A stretch of 64,000 nucleotides of DNA from GCA-2725625 sp964574215 (lineage in GTDB: Bacteria; Pseudomonadota; Alphaproteobacteria; Rhodospirillales; UBA2165): assembly GCA_964574215.1 (NCBI GenBank), contig CAZNLR010000002.1, forward strand, positions 124,001-188,000, read 5' to 3'. The notes beneath the pieces were generated by a model. The model had not been told where the DNA came from. It did no database searches and saw only the letters and a list, made by a program, of their open reading frames with translations. The position numbers and the translations under genes were made by a program. Below are positions 1-9,241 of the stretch, piece after piece. Position 1 is the first letter of the stretch; the number at the start of each line of letters is the position of its first letter.

Positions 1-435
1 AACTCCGGCGACATGCCGGTTCAACAAATCCGAAAGCTTTCCGGCACTGAGATCGGTGCTTCTGTCCACCGTTACGTCGATGATCAAAGGCAGGGGCAAG
101 CCCTCCGCGTCGGCCGCGGATCCGAGCCAGGGCTTCAAGAGATCGGCGACTTCATCGCGGTCAATGGCGTCGGCGCGTGCCACCCCATCGGTTTTGCGGA
201 GCAGGCCCAAAGCGGTGCTGATCACCTGTTGATCGGCGTCAGTCGATTCGGCAGCGGGAATCTGCACCGTCATGGTGTCGCGTATATCGCGGCTGAACTT
301 CCCGGCCATGGTATCGAGAATCATGATGCCAGCAACCGACAACGCCGCCAGGAAAACCATAAAGGAGATCAGCCAAGGTAGAAAACGATTGGAATCGTCT
401 TTGTCGAGGGCGATTTCCGACCGGCGCAACAACAT
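1..435 (-). CDS. ftsX: Cell division protein FtsX, N-terminal part (runs off the window)
   Basis: FtsX is the membrane subunit of the FtsEX ABC-type complex that sits at the divisome and activates peptidoglycan hydrolases. Only the first 145 codons are in the window; the reading frame is open to base 1. The ATG lies directly after the ftsE stop (TGATGA-type junction, stop 436-438, ATG 433-435), so the two genes are co-translated. The protein starts MLLRRSEIALDKDD, has one transmembrane segment at about residues 19-40, then the expected extracytoplasmic domain with the pattern VARADAIDRDEVADLLKPWL. The partner gene and family-typical start make the call secure; the catalytic context is ftsE next door. 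Confidence 0.9.
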   Translation of the reverse strand, partial: MLLRRSEIALDKDDSNRFLPWLISFMVFLAALSVAGIMILDTMAGKFSRDIRDTMTVQIPAAESTDADQQVISTALGLLRKTDGVARADAIDRDEVADLLKPWLGSAADAEGLPLPLIIDVTVDRSTDLSAGKLSDLLNRHVAGV

Positions 436-1227
436 TCAGACGATCCCTTCCCGATTGGTCGACAGAAGGTCTTCGCCGTCTGAATTCTCCGCTGTATCGA
501 CAGGAGAGGTTTGGTTGGCGGCGGGCGAATCGCCGGCGGAATAATCGACTGATCCCGGTTGCCCGATCACGGCCAGACGGCCGTTTTCGAGTTTCAGGAT
601 CGGGCGGTTCAGCTCCCGGATCAGTGATTCATTGTGGGTGGCGATAATGACCGTGGTACCCAATCTATTGAGTTCCTCGAACAAATGCATCAGCCTGGCG
701 GCTATTCGGTTATCCACATTGCCGGTTGGTTCGTCGGCAAAAAGTATTTTCGGACGGGCGATCACCGCTCTGGCGATGGCGACGCGCTGTTGCTGACCGC
801 CGGATAAAGTGGGGGGACGGGCCTGCATATGATCGTCCAGAGCGACCCAGGTGAGCAGCTCTTCCACATGTTTGCGGATTTCCGAATCGCGGACGCCTGC
901 CACCCGCAGGGGCAGGGCGACATTCTCAAAGGCCGTCAAGTGAGGTAATAGGCGAAAGTCTTGAAAAACAACGCCGATTCGCCGTCTTAGTTTGGGCAGT
1001 TCCCGGCGTGGCAAGGTGGCGACATCGCGCCCAAAAAGCGAAATGATTCCCCGGGATGGACGTTGGGCGACGTACATCAAGCGCAACAGGGAAGACTTTC
1101 CGGCTCCCGATGGCCCGACTAAAAAGTGAAACGAACCTGTGGGTAGGGTAAATGAAATGTCCTGCAGCACCTCGGGTCCCAGGCCGTATCGCAGTCCCAC
1201 ATTCTCGAATCGTACGACTTCACTCAT
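436..1227 (-). CDS. ftsE: Cell division ATP-binding protein FtsE
   Basis: ATPase subunit of FtsEX, cytoplasmic face of the divisome. Walker A GPSGAGKS (about residues 38-45), Q-loop VFQDFRLL, ABC signature LSGGQQQR (about 141-148) and Walker B ILFADEP (about 161-167) are all present. The ATG at 1227 (MSEVVRFENVGLRYG) is preferred over an in-frame TTG four codons upstream because family members begin close to the first beta strand. About 263 aa; the last 35 residues (AGDSPAANQTSPVDTAENSD and on) form an acidic tail beyond the usual ~220-residue FtsE core, probably disordered. The gene is divergent from the zinc-ribbon gene across about 210 bp in which I found no clear promoter hexamers. Confidence 0.95.
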   Translation of the reverse strand: MSEVVRFENVGLRYGLGPEVLQDISFTLPTGSFHFLVGPSGAGKSSLLRLMYVAQRPSRGIISLFGRDVATLPRRELPKLRRRIGVVFQDFRLLPHLTAFENVALPLRVAGVRDSEIRKHVEELLTWVALDDHMQARPPTLSGGQQQRVAIARAVIARPKILFADEPTGNVDNRIAARLMHLFEELNRLGTTVIIATHNESLIRELNRPILKLENGRLAVIGQPGSVDYSAGDSPAANQTSPVDTAENSDGEDLLSTNREGIV

Positions 1228-1437
1228 CCTATATTTCAATTCTCGCAGCTAGAATTACGGTTCGATCAATGGCCACACAATGGCACGTTGGCCGTTGATT
1301 CGTCCAGCGCTGCATGGGTGAACAGCGGTCTGCCGATTTTTAACACTTTGCCAACAATTTGGTGCCTAAATAGGGCCACTTGCGTTGCTAACAGCATTTA
1401 CCTATAAGTATCAACAACGTAATTACAACGGCTGCCG

Positions 1438-2610
1438 ATGTATTTTACCTGTCCATCCTGTTCGACGGCTTATAATGTCGATGGCGCCATGATCGGAAAC
1501 CATGGCCGCGTCGTCCATTGTTTCAATTGCAATCACAGTTGGCATCAGTATCCGGTTGTGGACCCGCCTCAAGCGGCGCCGCAATTCGCGCCACCACCAC
1601 CGCAATATGCCGCGCCGCCGCCGCAATATGGCGCGCCGCCGCAGTATTATGGACCACCGCCAACCCATTACGCGCCCTATCCGGAATATGCCCCCCCGGG
1701 GTCTCCGGCACCTCAGGCGCCCCCGCCAGCACCGGAACCCGAGCCAGAACCGGAACTCGAACCAGAACCAGAACCCGAGCCAATTCCTGAGCCGGAACCC
1801 GAGCCAGAACCCGAACCGATACCGGAAGAGGATTTGCCCAGCGACGAAGAGCTGGATGATATGCTCGGGATGGATGATGTCGAGGAAATGGACGATACCG
1901 CTTCCATGGCAGCGGCAGCCAAATCGGATATGACCGAGATCGATGAGGACGAACTCGAAAATCTGCCCGATCCCGAACCGCTGGATTCGTTCCACGCGGA
2001 AAGTGCCGACGACGAGTTTGATGAGGATTTTGATCCCGAGGATTTGCCCGACCCTGATCCCATTCCCGCTGTATTCGGAACGTCCAAGGACGGTGCCGAA
2101 GGCGGGCGAAGCTTCAAGGGTCTAATAATCGGCTTGGTCGTATTCCTTCTTTTGGGAGGCATCATCGGAGGATCGGTTTTTGTCCGCGAAACGGTGGTGC
2201 TGTTCGTGCCCCCGGCCAATGCCTTTTATGATCTGATCGGCCTGCGTGTGATGATCCCGGGTGAAGGATTGGCAATTCAGAAATCCAAAACCACACGGGA
2301 AAACCAGGAGGGTAAGGAAGTCATCGTTGCCAGTGGCGAAATCGCCAACATTACGGACGAAGTTCGGCCGGTTCCCATGATTCTGGCCCAAGCCATTGAC
2401 GCTGAAGAACAGATTGTTCAGACCAAATCCGTCTCGCCGTCAAAAAGTCAGCTGGAACCCGGCAAGAAAATAAATTATGCGATCGTGTTCAAGAAACTGG
2501 TGCCGACGGCGCGCTATATCAGCGTAACCTTCGGGGAACTCGAACAACCTGGCGAAGGCGATAACGCAGAAGAAAAATCCGAAGAGTCGGAGCAGAAAGA
2601 AGAAAAATAA
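1438..2610 (+). CDS. MJ0042-type zinc-ribbon membrane protein with DUF3426-like end
   Basis: 390-aa protein of the alphaproteobacterial family that accompanies ftsE. Residues 1-35 form a zinc ribbon with two Cys pairs (C5/C8 and C28/C31 in CPSC ... CFNC). Then follow a Pro/Tyr/Ala-rich stretch, a Pro-Glu repeat linker (about 97-128), a long acidic stretch, a single transmembrane helix at about 227-249, and a C-terminal domain of about 130 residues of DUF3426 type. The topology suggests a cytoplasmic zinc finger and a periplasmic C-terminal domain. No enzymatic motif is visible; function unknown. The start ATG has no strong Shine-Dalgarno, but the zinc ribbon begins right at it, so the start is reliable. 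Confidence 0.8.
   Translation: MYFTCPSCSTAYNVDGAMIGNHGRVVHCFNCNHSWHQYPVVDPPQAAPQFAPPPPQYAAPPPQYGAPPQYYGPPPTHYAPYPEYAPPGSPAPQAPPPAPEPEPEPELEPEPEPEPIPEPEPEPEPEPIPEEDLPSDEELDDMLGMDDVEEMDDTASMAAAAKSDMTEIDEDELENLPDPEPLDSFHAESADDEFDEDFDPEDLPDPDPIPAVFGTSKDGAEGGRSFKGLIIGLVVFLLLGGIIGGSVFVRETVVLFVPPANAFYDLIGLRVMIPGEGLAIQKSKTTRENQEGKEVIVASGEIANITDEVRPVPMILAQAIDAEEQIVQTKSVSPSKSQLEPGKKINYAIVFKKLVPTARYISVTFGELEQPGEGDNAEEKSEESEQKEEK
1730..1828 (+). repeat. Degenerate tandem repeat encoding Pro-Glu linker
   Basis: Near-tandem units of CCxGAACC/CCxGAGCC type that encode (PE)n-like residues PEPEPEPELEPEPEPEPIPE inside the zinc-ribbon protein. A TonB-like stiff linker is the likely meaning; such repeats change length easily by slippage. 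Confidence 0.75.
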
Positions 2611-2811
2611 TCTATTTCCACCGGTCAGCCTAAGGCGTTCGATCGGGAAATTATTTCCCTACGGGGATTATTTTACCGATTACCCATAGTCCAAATTTTC
2701 ATAACCCATTGATTCTAAGGCGGGAAATCTGAAAGCTTTCCGGCATATTTATTGCTTTCCTTAATAAAACCGCCCGCGCGAATGCAGGCTGGATAAAGAG
2801 GGGAGCATTAC

Positions 2812-2991
2812 ATGGAAACACTCAACATAAACAAGCCAGAGCCGCCGCCGCCACCGGCCGTTTTGAACCAAGACCAAAGGCAGGTCAGCCAGAATTGGGT
2901 CGATGCCCGAATTCGGATTTATAATCTCAAAAAAGAGCTCGCGTCGACAATTGTCGCGCTGGCGTTGCGCTGGCATGACAGAGAAGGTTAG
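2812..2991 (+). CDS. Small hypothetical protein, 59 aa
   Basis: A 59-aa reading frame too short for many gene callers. It starts at an ATG eight bases after a strong GAGGGGAG ribosome site and ends 38 bp before the next gene on the same strand. The product begins METLNINKPEPPPPPAVLNQ and ends in an amphipathic, basic helix with KKELASTIVALALRWHDR. No signal peptide, no cysteines. I do not recognise a family; the Pro-rich start and helical end suggest an adaptor-like protein. Support comes from ribosome site, codon composition like the neighbours and position ahead of the methyltransferase-like gene. Confidence 0.6.
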   Translation: METLNINKPEPPPPPAVLNQDQRQVSQNWVDARIRIYNLKKELASTIVALALRWHDREG

Positions 2992-3029
2992 AGTGCGGCA
3001 TTCGTGAACAATTACTCCGGGGAAACTCA

Positions 3030-3587
3030 ATGCGCCTTAATCTCGGCTGCGGCAATAACCAGCTGGACGGCTACGTAAACGTTGACAAGCAGGTAGCCTG
3101 CAACCCGGATCAGGTGGTCGATTTGGAAAAATTCCCCTGGCCATTCGACGACAATTGCGCCGAAGAAGTGGTAATGAGCCACATCCTGGAGCATCTCGGA
3201 GAAACCTCGGAAACCTATTTATCAATCATTCAGGAATTGTACCGCATCTGCGAAAACGGCGCCTCCGTCGATATTAAAGTACCTCATCCCAGGCACGATG
3301 AATTTGTCAACGACCCGACCCACGTACGCGCCATCCTGCCGGAACAGTTTCAGTTATTCTCGAAAGCCGCCAATCGGGAATGGCGGGAACAGGGCTACGC
3401 CAACACGCCGTTGGCCGACTATCTGGACGTTGATTTTGAAACCGAAGATGTCCAATGGACGCCGGACGACAAATGGATACAGAAGCTCCAAGATGGCGAG
3501 GTTTCATCCGGCGACTTGGCCGAAATGGCGCAGCACCAATACAACATTCTCAAGGAAATCCACATCCGGCTGAAGGTGATCAAATAG
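3030..3587 (+). CDS. Class I SAM-dependent methyltransferase-like protein
   Basis: 185 aa. The N-terminus MRLNLGCGNNQLDGYVNVD is the glycine-rich SAM-binding motif I (LGCGxN) followed by an acidic residue at the end of strand 2 (NVDKQ). VVMSHILEHLGE matches the post-I motif and the xxxHVLEHL signature seen in this methyltransferase subfamily (often near sugar or polysaccharide genes). The substrate is not evident. Ribosome site GGGGAA precedes the ATG. It follows the 59-aa gene in the same direction and ends 10 bp before the convergent DUF4175 gene, with no terminator hairpin seen between them. Confidence 0.75.
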   Translation: MRLNLGCGNNQLDGYVNVDKQVACNPDQVVDLEKFPWPFDDNCAEEVVMSHILEHLGETSETYLSIIQELYRICENGASVDIKVPHPRHDEFVNDPTHVRAILPEQFQLFSKAANREWREQGYANTPLADYLDVDFETEDVQWTPDDKWIQKLQDGEVSSGDLAEMAQHQYNILKEIHIRLKVIK

Positions 3588-3597
3588 GATTCGGTGC

Positions 3598-6168
3598 CTA
3601 AAACCGCTTCAGCAGACGCTCGATATATTCCAATTCCAATTCCGGCCGCCAGAGGTCGCCGGCGCGGCGGCGCAGTTCCTTAAGAATTTCGCGGGCGCGC
3701 TGCATTTCGCTCTCCCCGGGGATTTTCACCCGTCCCGTGGCGGTTCCCTGCTGGCCTTCCTCCTGAGCCGGGCGTCCGAAGGGATCACGGTTACCGGGTC
3801 GCAAGCCTCTAAGGCGGGGACCATTGAAAAATCCGAACCGCCCGCCCTGACGGCCCCACTGGCCGCCGTTCTGCCGCCCACGGCCCATTCTTTGCGCGAA
3901 GGCGCGGGCCGAATTGCGGGCGCCCTGCCGCAGCGCATCCAACGCCCGGGATTGAGGGTTAATCGATTGGGAGGGTTTGCCGCCGCCCAGTGCCTGTTCG
4001 GATTCCCGCATGGCGCGCTCGGCCTCTCCAAGGCCTTTCGGAATTTTGCCCATCATTTCACCGAAACGGCGCATCAGTTTACCCAATTGCTTGCGGATGC
4101 CCTCCTGCTCTTTCAGGCCTTCCGCCGCTTTCGGTTCCCCCTTTTGGCCGTTTTTCCCCTGGTTGCCTTTCTCGCCTTTGCGGCCGTCTTTACCCGCTCC
4201 GCCTCGTCTCGTCCGCCGGTAGGTATCGTCCAGCAACTTCTGTTGTTTCCGGATGATGTCTCTTAGCTCCCGCATGCCCTTTTGCGCTTGCCGCGCCCCC
4301 TGGCTCATGCGTCCGCCTTGGGCCAGCGCGCCGCGCAGATTTTCCAACATGCGCTGAAGTTCCGCCATCAGTTGTTTGGCGGCGTCGCGTGAACCCTGGC
4401 GCAGTAATTCGCGGGCCCTGTCCAGAAGCCGCTGTAAGTCCTGGTTGGTCATGGTTTGGGCGTTGGGGTCGAGGGGTGAGAGCTGTCCCCGTTGTTGTAA
4501 TTCCCGCATCAGTGAAGACATGAACCGGTTCAAGGCGCGTTGGACTTCCGCCATCAGGCGTTCGAGTTCTTCCGTGCTGGCGCCCCTCTCCAGCGCATCC
4601 ATCAGCTTTTTCTGCGCCGCCCGTAAATCCATGCCGGCTGTTGCGGCCCGCCCTTCCTCGATTCTGAGAGCTGTATCCCACAGCATTTTCTGAACCTGGG
4701 CGACGGCGGTTTCCCGCTTGTCCCGCCGCAGCCTTTCTCTGGCGATCCGCAGCGTCAGGTAGACGACATTATCGCCTTTCAATTGCTCCGGCTCTTCGGT
4801 CAGCTGATCCAGTTTAAGTATGGCCAGCCGGCGGTCTCGCGTTTCCGCCGTCAGGCCTTTGCGGATTTCGTAAATCTCCTTGGCGGCGGGATGACTGAAC
4901 CGGCGCTCCGGCAGCACAACCGGCTCCACATTGCTGATCCCGGTCTGTCCTATTTCATCGGTAGCCAGCAAATGAACCAGAACGGGCAATCCCGCCCAGA
5001 CATGGGATATCAGATCGTGATTGGACCTGCCTTGGACGTGTAATTTTTGCTGACCGGGTAAGGGCAGACGCAGGATAATTTCGTCGGCGCCTCCCGGGAT
5101 GGCCTTACCGTCGAGCCGCCTGAGGGATGCCGTCACCTCGGTAACGCCGTAATCATCCTTGGCGGAAAACGGCAAATTGAGCCTCAGTTGCCGGGTGGCG
5201 TTCGGCGCCGCGGTAAATTCCGTTACCGGCGGTTTATCCTGGGCCACATCGAGGGACCAACCGGCAATTTCCCGTTTGTTTTGCACGATGGCCAGACGGT
5301 TGCCGGTCTTTATATCCATTTCCAAATGGTAAGCGTCCGCTTCGATCCGGTTAAACGGTTTCTCGTTTTGGTCAATTTTCAGACTGGGCAGGGCGCCGCC
5401 GCCATTGACCTGGGCCAATAGGGTGCTGCCTGCCGGAACGGCAAGTGATGATACGGTTTTTTCCCCTGAGGCATTTTTCCCGGGGGCATTTTTCCCTGGG
5501 ACATTTTTCCTTAAGGCTGTTTTATTGCCCAGGTGAATGACCAAAGGTGGATTACCGGTATAGGCCGGTGGCGTGATCCAGAGGCTTATGGTGACCTGTT
5601 TGGTAAAGCCGAGGGCGTTCAGTTCCGGCAGCAGGGCTCTGCCCAGCCGGTTGAACCCGTCGGCGCCGGCCGCCACCATGCCAATGACCAGCAACAGTGC
5701 GATGGCGGCCCGTGAAGCCCAAGGGTCGCGCCTGGCGAGGCCGGCCTGCGGCGGTTTCAGGCGTAGTCTGGCCGCCGCTTCAGCCATACGATTCTGGTGT
5801 TCAGCCCATAAGATGACGGCATTGGTGTCGTTTGCTCCGGTGGCCAGCTTGTCGTCTATTGCCGTCAGGGGACGGTGATCGAGACCGCTCGACTGTTCGA
5901 TACGGTGACGCGTCTGCAATTGGCGGATGAAGGGAAGACCGGAAAACGCTTTATACAGTGAAATGAAAAAAGCCACCAGAAAAGCAATGACCAGCGCGCC
6001 ATGAAGCCATACGGGCAGATAGGAGAATAGATTTAGAAGAGCAGCAGCGGAGAAAACACCGGCCAGGGCCGTCGCCGGCCACAGGCCCGGCCACAAATGC
6101 TCCCACAGCAGGCTGGCTCTGGCCAGGGCCATGAGGGTCTTATAGGTGGGTCCGTGATTTCCGCTCAA
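3598..6168 (-). CDS. TIGR02302 / DUF4175 family membrane protein
   Basis: 856-aa protein of a family confined largely to alphaproteobacteria; its role is unknown, with cell-envelope function often assumed. Two N-terminal hydrophobic segments (about residues 30-75) and a further one near 150-170 are followed by a beta-rich periplasmic region. From about 560 onward come long charged helices rich in Gln/Arg/Gly (LQRMLENLRGALAQGGRMSQ and similar), then a Gly-rich stretch and a conserved C-terminus ending RPELELEYIERLLKRF. The start is TTG at 6168 with GGGA five bases upstream; an ATG lies 12 codons downstream. It is convergent with the methyltransferase gene and codirectional with lysA-lptM-argH. 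Confidence 0.85.
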   Translation of the reverse strand: MSGNHGPTYKTLMALARASLLWEHLWPGLWPATALAGVFSAAALLNLFSYLPVWLHGALVIAFLVAFFISLYKAFSGLPFIRQLQTRHRIEQSSGLDHRPLTAIDDKLATGANDTNAVILWAEHQNRMAEAAARLRLKPPQAGLARRDPWASRAAIALLLVIGMVAAGADGFNRLGRALLPELNALGFTKQVTISLWITPPAYTGNPPLVIHLGNKTALRKNVPGKNAPGKNASGEKTVSSLAVPAGSTLLAQVNGGGALPSLKIDQNEKPFNRIEADAYHLEMDIKTGNRLAIVQNKREIAGWSLDVAQDKPPVTEFTAAPNATRQLRLNLPFSAKDDYGVTEVTASLRRLDGKAIPGGADEIILRLPLPGQQKLHVQGRSNHDLISHVWAGLPVLVHLLATDEIGQTGISNVEPVVLPERRFSHPAAKEIYEIRKGLTAETRDRRLAILKLDQLTEEPEQLKGDNVVYLTLRIARERLRRDKRETAVAQVQKMLWDTALRIEEGRAATAGMDLRAAQKKLMDALERGASTEELERLMAEVQRALNRFMSSLMRELQQRGQLSPLDPNAQTMTNQDLQRLLDRARELLRQGSRDAAKQLMAELQRMLENLRGALAQGGRMSQGARQAQKGMRELRDIIRKQQKLLDDTYRRTRRGGAGKDGRKGEKGNQGKNGQKGEPKAAEGLKEQEGIRKQLGKLMRRFGEMMGKIPKGLGEAERAMRESEQALGGGKPSQSINPQSRALDALRQGARNSARAFAQRMGRGRQNGGQWGRQGGRFGFFNGPRLRGLRPGNRDPFGRPAQEEGQQGTATGRVKIPGESEMQRAREILKELRRRAGDLWRPELELEYIERLLKRF
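5461..5511 (-). repeat. 15-bp tandem repeat inside the DUF4175 gene
   Basis: About three copies of a 15-bp unit carrying CATTTTTCC at 5472, 5487 and 5502, encoding KNVPGKNAPGKNASGEKT on the minus strand. The insert lies between beta strands of the periplasmic region and looks like a slippage-made loop. Confidence 0.8.
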
Positions 6169-6233
6169 ATTACGTCCCTAATCATGATTATGTATCGTTT
6201 TCCGCCGTCGGCCTCCAGTAAGGCCTAAACCGA

Positions 6234-7496
6234 TCACTCAATCCAGTTTGGCAGATTTTCGTACTCTAACATAGTATCTACCGTCATCCGCTCGCGAATA
6301 AGTGAAAAATCGCCGTTTCTGACCAGGACTTCCGGTATCAACGGGCGGCTATTGTAGGTCGACGCCATGACCGCGCCATAAGCGCCGGCAGTCCGGATCG
6401 CCAGCAAATCACCGGCTTCCAGCGGCGGCATGGGATAATTGGTGGCGAAGGTATCGCCGGTTTCGCATACCGGACCGACGATATCGACATTCTCCAGTCG
6501 AACGCCGTTACCCGGTTCTTTAACCGGCAGGATATCGTGCTGGGCATCATATAGCGATGGACGCATCAGATCGTTCATGGCCGCATCGGTAATGACAAAC
6601 CGTCGGGTGGCGCCTTCTTTGACGAAAACTGCCCGGGTGACCAAAAGCCCCGCATTGCCGACAATAACACGGCCCGGTTCGAACAGAAGGTCGATCCCCA
6701 TATCTCCCAGGGTTTCCGACACCACCCGACCGTATTCTTCCGGCGATGGCGTTGATGACCCGTCATAGGGAATGCCCAGACCGCCACCCAGATCGAGGCG
6801 CCGGATGTCGTGCCCGTCGGCTTTCAAGATCGCAACGATATCCCGCAGACGGATGAAGGCATTGCGAAAGGGGTCCAGATTGGTCAACTGGGAGCCGATA
6901 TGGATCGCCAGACCGACCATTTCGATATTGGGCATCCGGCTCGCGTTGGCATAGACCTCGTGAACGCGGGTCCACTCGACACCGAATTTGTCTTCCTGCC
7001 GCCCGGTTGAAATCTTGTCATGGGTGTCGGCGTCGATATCCGGATTGATGCGGAGCGCTACTGGCGCCTTCAGACCCATTGAACCAGCCACCTGGTTCAA
7101 AAGCGCCAGTTCCGGTTCGGATTCCACATTGATCTGGAGAATGTTCTCGCGCAAGGCATGGGACAATTCGTCCCCGGATTTACCGACACCCGAAAAGACG
7201 ATTTTGTCCGCCGGTATCCCGGCGGCGAGAGCACGGGTCAATTCTCCCGATGACACCACGTCCGCACCGGCGCCCATATCCGCCACGACGCGGATGACCG
7301 CCAAATTGGAGTTGGCTTTGACGGCATAGCAGACGGTTGCCGGCAGGCCCGACAGGGCCTCGGTGAATACCTGGAAATGCCGCTCGATGGTCGCCTGCGA
7401 ATAGCAGTAAAAAGGCGTTTCCACCGCGTCGGCGATATCTGCCAGGGGCACGTCCTCGGCTGCAAGCGCACCGTTTATGTAATTAAAATGATCCAT
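6234..7496 (-). CDS. lysA: Diaminopimelate decarboxylase
   Basis: Catalyses the last step of lysine synthesis, decarboxylation of meso-diaminopimelate, with PLP. 420 aa, the usual length. CYAVKANSN (about 61-69) carries the PLP lysine, HIGSQ and the glycine-rich LDLGGGLGIPY hold the cofactor phosphate, EPGR is the conserved arginine loop, and the C-terminal part has the PVCETGDTF segment with the catalytic Cys. The ATG at 7496 gives a family-typical start MDHFNYING. Upstream on the same strand are lptM and argH, a gene order common in proteobacteria. Confidence 0.97.
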   Translation of the reverse strand: MDHFNYINGALAAEDVPLADIADAVETPFYCYSQATIERHFQVFTEALSGLPATVCYAVKANSNLAVIRVVADMGAGADVVSSGELTRALAAGIPADKIVFSGVGKSGDELSHALRENILQINVESEPELALLNQVAGSMGLKAPVALRINPDIDADTHDKISTGRQEDKFGVEWTRVHEVYANASRMPNIEMVGLAIHIGSQLTNLDPFRNAFIRLRDIVAILKADGHDIRRLDLGGGLGIPYDGSSTPSPEEYGRVVSETLGDMGIDLLFEPGRVIVGNAGLLVTRAVFVKEGATRRFVITDAAMNDLMRPSLYDAQHDILPVKEPGNGVRLENVDIVGPVCETGDTFATNYPMPPLEAGDLLAIRTAGAYGAVMASTYNSRPLIPEVLVRNGDFSLIRERMTVDTMLEYENLPNWIE

Positions 7497-7574
7497 CTTT
7501 TATGTCTTACCGGTCAAAACCAAGTGGATCGGGTTTCGAAATTCACGGAACCGACGAGCATCCACCAAAATTCG

Positions 7575-7724
7575 TTATTGGCTGGGATAGGTTCGGGGAT
7601 AGTCACTTTTCTCTCCCGGCGGCGGAACGGGACTGCCCTTTTTGCCACAACCAGCCAAGAGAGGCGCAATCATCATCGCCACCAGAATTGAATAAATCCA
7701 CTTGCGTTTTTTGTCGCTTTCCAT
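7575..7724 (-). CDS. lptM: Small lipoprotein LptM (YifL-like)
   Basis: 49-aa lipoprotein between argH and lysA, the position it holds in many proteobacteria. It begins MESDKKRKWIYSILVAMM, has a hydrophobic signal and a lipobox LAGC followed by the family signature GKKGSPVPPP. In enterobacteria LptM helps the LptDE outer-membrane LPS translocon mature; that role here is by homology. An alternative ATG lies two codons upstream at 7730. The gene is too short for standard ORF cut-offs but the lipobox and the KKG..PxPPP pattern make it clear. Confidence 0.85.
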   Translation of the reverse strand: MESDKKRKWIYSILVAMMIAPLLAGCGKKGSPVPPPGEKSDYPRTYPSQ

Positions 7725-7748
7725 GTGCATTCTTTTATCCAAACCCGG

Positions 7749-9143
7749 TTAAGTTTCCAAGAACCGTTTCCGCGCCTCGCTACAGGCGGCTTTGACATTT
7801 TCAGGCGCCGGGGCGCCGAAACTGTTTCTGGCCGCCAGAGTCCGTTCGATATCCAGGCCTTCCAGCGCCTCTTCGCTAATACCCGATTCAACGCTTTGCA
7901 TATCGGCCAAACTCAATTCCTCCAGCCGGCAATCCTTGTCCTCGGCCATTTTGACCAATTGGCCACTGATATGGTGGGCTTCCCGGAACGGTTTTCCCAG
8001 CACCCGGACCAGCCAGTCGGCCAAATCGACGGCGTTGGCGTTGGCCGCTTCGGCGGCGGCCCGCATATTATCGGCGTTGAAACCGATTTCTGTGAACATG
8101 CCGTTCATGGCGGCCACGGAAAGCGCCATGGTATCCGCCGTTTCAAACACCGGTTCCTTATCTTCCTGCATATCCTTGCTGTAGGCCAGGGGCAACCCCT
8201 TCATCACAATCAGCAGGCTGTTGAGCGCGCCAATGACCCGGCCCGCCTTGGCGCGCACCAGTTCCGCCGCGTCCGGATTGCACTTTTGCGGCAGCATGGA
8301 ACTGCCCGTCGAAAAACTATCTGGCAAATTAACGAAACCGAATGACGCACTGGCCCAGATGACGATCTCCTCCGCCATTCTCGACAAGTGGGTCGCCATG
8401 ATCGACGCCAAGGCCAAATATTCCAGGGCGAAATCCCGGTCCGATACGGCATCCAGGGAATTGGCCGCCGGCCCGTCGAAGCCTAGTGTGGCCGCCGTCA
8501 TGTCCCGGTCGATGGGAAAGCTTGTTCCGGCAAGCGCACCGGCGCCCAAAGGCGATTGGTTAAGCCTTTTGCGGCAATCCATCATCCGATCCCGGTCCCG
8601 GCCCAGCATTTCCACATAGGCGAGCAAATGATGGCCCAGGGTGACGGGTTGGGCGGTCTGCAAATGGGTGTAGCCGGGCATGATGGTTGCGGCGTGTTCT
8701 TCCGCCCGGTCGATCAGCGTGGCCTGTAAATTAGCCGTTTCACCGTCCAAGGCATCCAATTCGTCCCGCACCCACAGTTTGAAATCGGTGGCAACCTGGT
8801 CATTCCGGGACCGCGCCGTGTGCAGCCGTCCGGCGGGGTCACCGATTAATTCAGACAGCCGTGCCTCGACGTTCATATGGATGTCTTCCAGCGATTTTTT
8901 AAACTCAAATTCACCGGTATCTATTTCGGTCAGGATCCGATCGAGCCCATCAAGTATGGCATTGCCATCGTCGCCGGAAATAATATTTTGCGCCACCAGC
9001 ATCTGACAATGGGCTTTGGACGCAGCAATATCCTGTGCATACATCCGCTTGTCGAAATCGATCGACGCATTGATGCGCTCCATAACTTCCGATGGGCCAC
9101 CGTCAAACCGGCCGCCCCATATCGAACTGGCGTTCTTATTCAT
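7749..9143 (-). CDS. argH: Argininosuccinate lyase
   Basis: Splits argininosuccinate into arginine and fumarate, final step of arginine synthesis. 464 aa, standard for the family. N-terminal [20 protein letters not shown], the [12 protein letters not shown] segment, [20 protein letters not shown] with the catalytic histidine, and the mobile signature loop [20 protein letters not shown] with the catalytic serine are all visible. The loop reads GSSMLPQKC where most members have GSSIMPQK(R/K), a mild variant. It lies upstream of lptM and lysA on the same strand. Confidence 0.97.
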   Translation of the reverse strand: MNKNASSIWGGRFDGGPSEVMERINASIDFDKRMYAQDIAASKAHCQMLVAQNIISGDDGNAILDGLDRILTEIDTGEFEFKKSLEDIHMNVEARLSELIGDPAGRLHTARSRNDQVATDFKLWVRDELDALDGETANLQATLIDRAEEHAATIMPGYTHLQTAQPVTLGHHLLAYVEMLGRDRDRMMDCRKRLNQSPLGAGALAGTSFPIDRDMTAATLGFDGPAANSLDAVSDRDFALEYLALASIMATHLSRMAEEIVIWASASFGFVNLPDSFSTGSSMLPQKCNPDAAELVRAKAGRVIGALNSLLIVMKGLPLAYSKDMQEDKEPVFETADTMALSVAAMNGMFTEIGFNADNMRAAAEAANANAVDLADWLVRVLGKPFREAHHISGQLVKMAEDKDCRLEELSLADMQSVESGISEEALEGLDIERTLAARNSFGAPAPENVKAACSEARKRFLET

Positions 9144-9241
9144 CTGATCCTACAGGCTTTATTTCCGGCAATGATGCCGTCGGGCGCTATTTTGTCTATT
9201 CCTGAAATGTAATCAAGTGCGGAAGATGCATTCGCCGAAAA

